A stretch of DNA of 64,000 nucleotides from contig NZ_CP015510.2 in assembly GCF_001931755.2 (NCBI RefSeq), forward strand, positions 124,001 through 188,000, given 5' to 3'. The notes under the pieces are model-generated. The model did not search any database and had not been told where the DNA came from. It saw only the letters and a list, made by a program, of their open reading frames with translations. This document shows, in pieces, positions 60,026-64,000 of this stretch (position 1 is the stretch's first letter; each line of letters starts with the position of its first letter). The translations under genes were made by a program, and so were the position numbers. The DNA comes from Wolbachia endosymbiont of Folsomia candida (GTDB lineage Bacteria; Pseudomonadota; Alphaproteobacteria; Rickettsiales; Anaplasmataceae).

Positions 60026-61227
60026 ACAAGTGTACGAACGTTTGTTATGGAAAGTGAAAAAGGTAATAATCGTAGACTTTTTCTGGGTTTCCACCACAAT
60101 ATTCAATGACAGGTTTTAGGATTTCAAGCCTGAGTTCATTCATAAAAGCTCTCCTTGCAAACTTATAACTCTTGATTTCGCTGCGTTTTCTGTATTCTGT
60201 TAATAAAACCGAAGCAATAAGAATCATGTATAGTGTGACCAAAATTGTGTTTTTGCTATGTCCAAGAAAATGCTTCGTGTTGAGCTCCTGCTTGATAAAT
60301 TTGAAGAAAACTTCTATTGACCAGCGCCTTTTGTAAAGAGCGCAGACTTCTTCAGCAGACATTTCATAAATATTAGTCAAAAATGTGAGAACTTCGCCAT
60401 TCTGTCGATTTTGCGCTTTAATTAGCCTGATTTCAAACGACAAAAATCTTGAACCTTTTTGCCCCAGCCTGACTACTACATCTTCCATTAGCTCAAGCGT
60501 TCCAGTCTGCATGCCTGCAACTTTTCCGTGGATACGCACAATTTGATAACGAATATTATCGTTGCCACGTGTGATAAAATGTATGCCTTTATCTATAAAC
60601 TCCTCGAAAGTTGCACGTTTTTGCAGTCCTCGATCAAATATGCAAATCGACTCTTGACCGTGATTTAAAATCATTTCCCGGAACGATGTGCTGTCAGAGG
60701 AGCCCTTGGCTTGAGTATACAAGTTCAGCAACTTTGCAAACCTGCCGTCAGTGGCAACGGTGCACTTTACCATATTCTTTGCACCACCACGCCATGGTAT
60801 TGCAGATTGCAGTAATTTGCTCGATAACTGCAGGGTTGTGGAATCTATAATTAATAGCTTTTCTTGGTCTTTTTGGTTACAAAAACTTTGTAAAACGAAC
60901 GAAAAAATTCTTTCGAAGTACTTAATTGGTATCGTTTTTAAGCGGCTTGCCACCGATGAATGGCGCGTATTCAGGCAAAACATCCGACGATAATTTTCCT
61001 CGATAGTCCGCAAGCTCAGCTCGTTTTTCTCCAATATGCTGTACAGCAGTAAATTAAATATATTTTCTCCCGTAAGTTTGCCCACTTTGTAATCAACGCC
61101 AACCGCTTTGCCTATTTCATCTAACACTGCTTTCGGCAATTTTGATATTATTTCTTTGTAATAAAACACACTTCACACCCTAATTTTTTTCCTATCTTAT
61201 CGCTAAATTAGACGTTCGTACAGTTGT
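60026..61227 (-). mobile_element. IS4-type insertion sequence, complete
   Basis: 1202 bp. The ends ACAAGTGTACGAACGT and, complemented, ACAACTGTACGAACGT differ at one base. The flanks GTGTCACGCAC (60015-60025) and GTGTCACGCAC (61228-61238) are a perfect 11-bp target duplication, so insertion was recent or well preserved. The target is the loop region of a palindromic repeat. It encodes one transposase. Confidence 0.92.
60045..61169 (-). CDS. IS4-family transposase
   Basis: 374-residue DDE transposase. The first Asp is in LLIIDSTTLQL and the second in CIFDRGLQ. The Y-(2)-R-(3)-E-(6)-K signature is in YKRRWSIEVFFKFIKQEL. The frame is complete with no stops, and the terminal repeats are intact, so the element may be active. 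Confidence 0.92.
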   Translation of the reverse strand: MFYYKEIISKLPKAVLDEIGKAVGVDYKVGKLTGENIFNLLLYSILEKNELSLRTIEENYRRMFCLNTRHSSVASRLKTIPIKYFERIFSFVLQSFCNQKDQEKLLIIDSTTLQLSSKLLQSAIPWRGGAKNMVKCTVATDGRFAKLLNLYTQAKGSSDSTSFREMILNHGQESICIFDRGLQKRATFEEFIDKGIHFITRGNDNIRYQIVRIHGKVAGMQTGTLELMEDVVVRLGQKGSRFLSFEIRLIKAQNRQNGEVLTFLTNIYEMSAEEVCALYKRRWSIEVFFKFIKQELNTKHFLGHSKNTILVTLYMILIASVLLTEYRKRSEIKSYKFARRAFMNELRLEILKPVIEYCGGNPEKVYDYYLFHFP

Positions 61228-61319
61228 GTGTCACGCACTGGGATGACAACTTCTTCTTTTCAAAATTGTTTAAATATTACTGATTCTATTCGGAAAACCT
61301 TATTTATATTAGCTATGTG

Positions 61320-62393
61320 TCAGCTAGTTGGATAAAAAAACTTTGAAAGGATTCGCATGAATTCAGCTATTCCATCTTTTATCTCTGTTTTTTTCGTGTT
61401 ATTAGCTGTATCGCGTAATTTTTTTGGATCATTTAATAGGTTAATTAGCAACTCTGCTAGATTTTTTTGTGTTTCACTGTTTTGCTCAATTATTAAAGCT
61501 GCACTGAAATCCTCAATATATTTAGCATTATAGAATTGATGATTATCTTTTGAGTGAGGATAGGGGATGTATATAGCTGGGCGCCCAGCAAGAGTGATTT
61601 CTGCTATTGAAGTTGCTCCTGCTCTGCTGATTACCAAGTGTGCACTGGCTAACCTATTTTCCATATCATCAAAAAATTCACTTAGCTCATAGTTAATTTT
61701 TTCTTTTTTATATTGGCCATCAACAGTATTGATATTTTTTTTTGTGCATTGCTGCATTACTCTGATTTTCTTTTTTATTTCTATGGGTAAGCTGCAAATT
61801 ACACTGCTTACTACGTTGTCAAAAAAATTTGCACCTTGGCTTCCTGCTATGATTAATATGCAGATTCCAGCGTCACGCGCTGGAGTGACAGTGGGAAGGG
61901 GAATAGGATATTCTTGCGCTTTTGTATTAATAAAATTCCCTGTAAAAACACATTTTTCTCCTTTTGCATATTTAGTTATCGGAAAGCTGGTTGCAATCAA
62001 CTTTGCACTCTTGAGAAAAAATCTATTTACTCGGCCTAAGACTGTGTTTTGCTCATGCAAAATTATTGGTATAGAAAGAACCTTTGCTGCAAGAAGAGCA
62101 GGAAAAGAAGCGTAGCTACCAAAGCCGATTACCAATTTTGGTCTTAACTTTCTTATCTGATGTAGAGCTAATATAGAGCTGTAAAATAATAAGAAAAAAA
62201 ACTTGAGTTTGTGGATAATATTTCCACTTGATTTACATAACGGCAGTACATATATGTCTAAATTGTTATTTTTGCTTATTTTTTTGTCAGTAAACAATAT
62301 ACAATTGTAATCTTGTGCATTTAGTGCTTTCGCTAAAGTGACGGCTGGGAAAATATGTCCACCTGTGCCGCCAGTTGCTAGGATAATATCCAT
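61320..62393 (-). CDS. murG: UDP-GlcNAc:undecaprenyl-PP-MurNAc-pentapeptide transferase
   Basis: About 357 residues from the ATG at 62393, giving MDIILATGGTGGHIFPA; an upstream in-frame ATG would add 12 residues before the conserved start. It makes lipid II at the inner membrane. GSYASFPALLAAK, LHEQNTVLGRVNRF, AGSQGANFFD and SRAGATSIAEITLAGRPAIYIPYP are conserved. Residues about 168-178 (TVTPARDAGIC) come from a palindromic repeat inserted in frame just before GSQGA, in the linker between the two Rossmann domains. Its presence supports lipid II synthesis despite the minimal cell wall of the lineage. Confidence 0.94.
   Translation of the reverse strand: MDIILATGGTGGHIFPAVTLAKALNAQDYNCILFTDKKISKNNNLDIYVLPLCKSSGNIIHKLKFFFLLFYSSILALHQIRKLRPKLVIGFGSYASFPALLAAKVLSIPIILHEQNTVLGRVNRFFLKSAKLIATSFPITKYAKGEKCVFTGNFINTKAQEYPIPLPTVTPARDAGICILIIAGSQGANFFDNVVSSVICSLPIEIKKKIRVMQQCTKKNINTVDGQYKKEKINYELSEFFDDMENRLASAHLVISRAGATSIAEITLAGRPAIYIPYPHSKDNHQFYNAKYIEDFSAALIIEQNSETQKNLAELLINLLNDPKKLRDTANNTKKTEIKDGIAEFMRILSKFFYPTS
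61860..61891 (-). repeat. Palindromic repeat inside murG
   Basis: GATTCCAGCGTCACGCGCTG then GAGTGAC is a diverged member of the common family. Its arms CCAGCG and CGCTGG are complementary. It is translated as part of MurG. Confidence 0.8.
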
Positions 62394-62484
62394 TTGCAAA
62401 TAACAAATTAATGCTATATTATTAATCATTACTTAATAATTTGCACGTAGAATTTTATCAAGCTTTGTAATAGTTGAGTTGAAA

Positions 62485-62967
62485 ATGCCTGAAAATAACA
62501 ATAAAAAAAAAGGATCTAGGGTAGAAAATAAACTTCCACAGCAAGAAGTTTCTATTAAGGTGAAAGGGCAAGATGCAAAACAAGCTGCAATAAATCAAGG
62601 AAATTTAAATAAAAAAGAACCAAAGGGTAAAGAAGAAGGCAGAAGTGGTGGGGGATTATTCAAAGGTGTTCTTAAATTCATTAAAGGTATATTCACTGCA
62701 ACTATTGATATGCCTCAGCAGGGGCAGTTTGATAATAGAGACAAAAGATCACAAGAAGATCTAATTCAGCCAGAGAGTGTGCGACAGGGTGAATGGCTCA
62801 ATCTTTCTCCAGAGACAAAGCAGAAAGCGAAAAAAGCAGCTGAAGGGCTGTTAAAAGAAGAGGTAAAGCTTGATGGTCGTAGTGATCGACCTATTGAGGG
62901 AATGGTACCTAATCAAACTCCGCCTGAAGCTAAGCAAGAAAAAAGCGGTGGAAAACAGATTGGTTAG
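62485..62967 (+). CDS. Small hydrophilic protein of unknown function
   Basis: 160 residues from the ATG at 62485; a TTG six bases upstream is an alternative. The protein is Lys/Gly/Gln-rich with no membrane helix. The only hydrophobic patch is GGGLFKGVLKFIKGIFTATI (about 55-75), which could be an amphipathic helix. The flanks look disordered. I do not recognise a family. It starts divergent from murG, and its stop overlaps the lpd stop by four bases. Confidence 0.55.
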   Translation: MPENNNKKKGSRVENKLPQQEVSIKVKGQDAKQAAINQGNLNKKEPKGKEEGRSGGGLFKGVLKFIKGIFTATIDMPQQGQFDNRDKRSQEDLIQPESVRQGEWLNLSPETKQKAKKAAEGLLKEEVKLDGRSDRPIEGMVPNQTPPEAKQEKSGGKQIG

Positions 62968-64000
62968 CTGTTTAACGATTCATCGTCTGCAGCAAGAACT
63001 GATTCATGTATCATCTCTGAAATGGTTGGATGAGGAAAGATTGTAGATTTTATATCAGAGTCTGTGCCTTCTAGCTCTTTTACAAGAGCGAAATTACTGA
63101 TTAGCTCAGTTACTTCTGCTCCTATCATGTGGCTACCAAGAATCTCTCCTGTTTTTTTATCTATAATTGTTTTCACTAACCCTTCAGTTTCACTAAGTGC
63201 AATAGACTTACCATTAAAGTTAGAATGAAACTTCCCTATTTTTATATCGTATCCATTTTTTATTGCATCTTCCTCAGTGAGCCCAACACTTGCTATTTGT
63301 GGATGTGAATAGGTGCAGTTTGGTATGCATTCTTTTTTCAATGCATGAACATTTTTACCAGCAATTTTTTCAACACAAATTACTGCTTCATGACTTGCTT
63401 TATGCGCTAAACACGGCGGACCAGCTACATCACCTATTGCATATACATTGGTCTCACCTGTTTCACACCACTCATTCGTCTCAATAAAACCAGAAGAATT
63501 TAGTTTAATTTTCGTATTTTCGAGTCCTATATTTTCAGTGTTTGGCTGAATGCCTACTGCAACAATTACTCTATCGAATTCTCTACTTTCACCATTACTC
63601 AGTTGTACATGAACAGAATCTTTATTTTTAGTAACGGTTTTCACACTACTATTTGTATATATTTTTATTCCCTGTTTTGTGAAGATCTCTTCCGCCAAAT
63701 TCGAAATATCTTTATCCTCCAGTGGTAAAATGGTGTCTCTTATTTCTATTATTGTTACGTGAGTGCCTAGTGTGCTATAAAAACTTGCAAACTCTATTCC
63801 AATTGCACCAGAGCCTATAATTAAGAGCGATTTTGGTAATTTGCCTGGCATCATGGCGTGCTGCGCATTCCATATTAAATTTCCATCTGCTTCTATTCCA
63901 GGCAGATTTCGTGCTCTAACTCCAGTTGCTAAAATGATATGCTTAGAAGAAATCTTCTGTTCTTCCTTATCATTTATCACTTTTATAGCATTATTGCCTG
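62964..64000 (-). CDS. lpd: Dihydrolipoamide dehydrogenase, C-terminal part
   Basis: The frame runs off the window end, so the FAD-binding N-terminus and active-site disulfide are not visible. The part seen has IILATGVRARNLPG, the NAD motif IIGSGAIGIEFASFY, YAIGDVAGPPCLAHKASHE and the catalytic HPTISE near the end. It is the E3 enzyme of 2-oxo acid dehydrogenases, or a close homologue of the same flavoprotein family. The convergent small gene shares its last bases. Confidence 0.9.
   Translation of the reverse strand, partial: GNNAIKVINDKEEQKISSKHIILATGVRARNLPGIEADGNLIWNAQHAMMPGKLPKSLLIIGSGAIGIEFASFYSTLGTHVTIIEIRDTILPLEDKDISNLAEEIFTKQGIKIYTNSSVKTVTKNKDSVHVQLSNGESREFDRVIVAVGIQPNTENIGLENTKIKLNSSGFIETNEWCETGETNVYAIGDVAGPPCLAHKASHEAVICVEKIAGKNVHALKKECIPNCTYSHPQIASVGLTEEDAIKNGYDIKIGKFHSNFNGKSIALSETEGLVKTIIDKKTGEILGSHMIGAEVTELISNFALVKELEGTDSDIKSTIFPHPTISEMIHESVLAADDESLNS

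Larger units (their letters stand above)
59926..61316. mobile_element. MITE-like element, copy B, split by an IS
   Basis: The inverted copy of 3831-4008, about 95 percent identical by eye outside the insertion. The left part runs 59926-60025 and the right part 61228-61316. Its common palindrome is cut in the loop by the IS4-type element. Confidence 0.85.

Overview
The window looks like a piece of a Wolbachia chromosome (Rickettsiales, Anaplasmataceae). The DNA is strongly AT-rich. The gene set is that of a reduced intracellular alphaproteobacterium: ALA-synthase-type hemA, hemF, a CckA-like hybrid kinase, rseP-bamA-ompH-fabZ, groESL, and one long ribosomal-protein cluster running from tuf to rplQ. 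Between these lie lineage-specific membrane or cysteine-rich proteins, decayed transposons and many short palindromic repeats. The genus is inferred from repertoire and style; no database was searched.

Layout. 1-3761: a small acidic membrane protein, hemA and a Ser-rich membrane protein. 3762-4069: a hairpin and a 178-bp MITE-like element. 4070-8525 (minus): the envelope cluster rseP, bamA, ompH, fabZ. 8625-15346: sdhE, a Cys-rich protein, zapA, a repeat cluster, an IHF/HU protein, rpsA, trmB, terC and a tandem pair of Cys-rich genes. 15401-23146 (minus): tRNA, trxA, hemF and a four-gene array of membrane-anchored proteins. Three of these carry a J-domain-like HPD segment, and the array ends at a relic of the hemF start. 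23296-25764: cckA. 25800-27526: repeats, a frameshifted GIY-YIG gene and a broken IS110-type element. 27606-31738: dxr, ygfZ (convergent), groES, groEL. 31739-32296: repeats with an internally deleted GIY-YIG gene. 32297-38794: a small unknown gene, rnpA, rpmH, pstC, atpD, atpC, a repeat cluster, a transaldolase, an unknown membrane protein and an SDR gene broken by a stop. 38988-54860: carA, tRNA-Tyr, tRNA-Gly, tuf and the S10/spc/alpha ribosomal cluster with secY, adk and rpoA. 54881-59897: yraN, atpH, atpA, greA, ribB and an M48 protease. 59926-61316: a second copy of the MITE split by an intact IS4-type element. 61320-64000: murG, a small unknown gene and a partial lpd.

The most unusual content is the repeat ecology. 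One palindrome family (core ATCCCAGTG..CACTGGGAT) occurs about fifteen times. It is found inside the murG and carA reading frames. It is the insertion target of an IS4-type element (11-bp target duplication) and apparently also of a MITE sharing that element's ends. It also borders three GIY-YIG endonuclease genes at different stages of decay, each with the same junction between stop codon and palindrome. A second theme is that three lineage-specific gene islands are each bordered by a duplicated fragment of the neighbouring conserved gene (sdhE tail, terC tail, hemF head), which points to how these islands arise.
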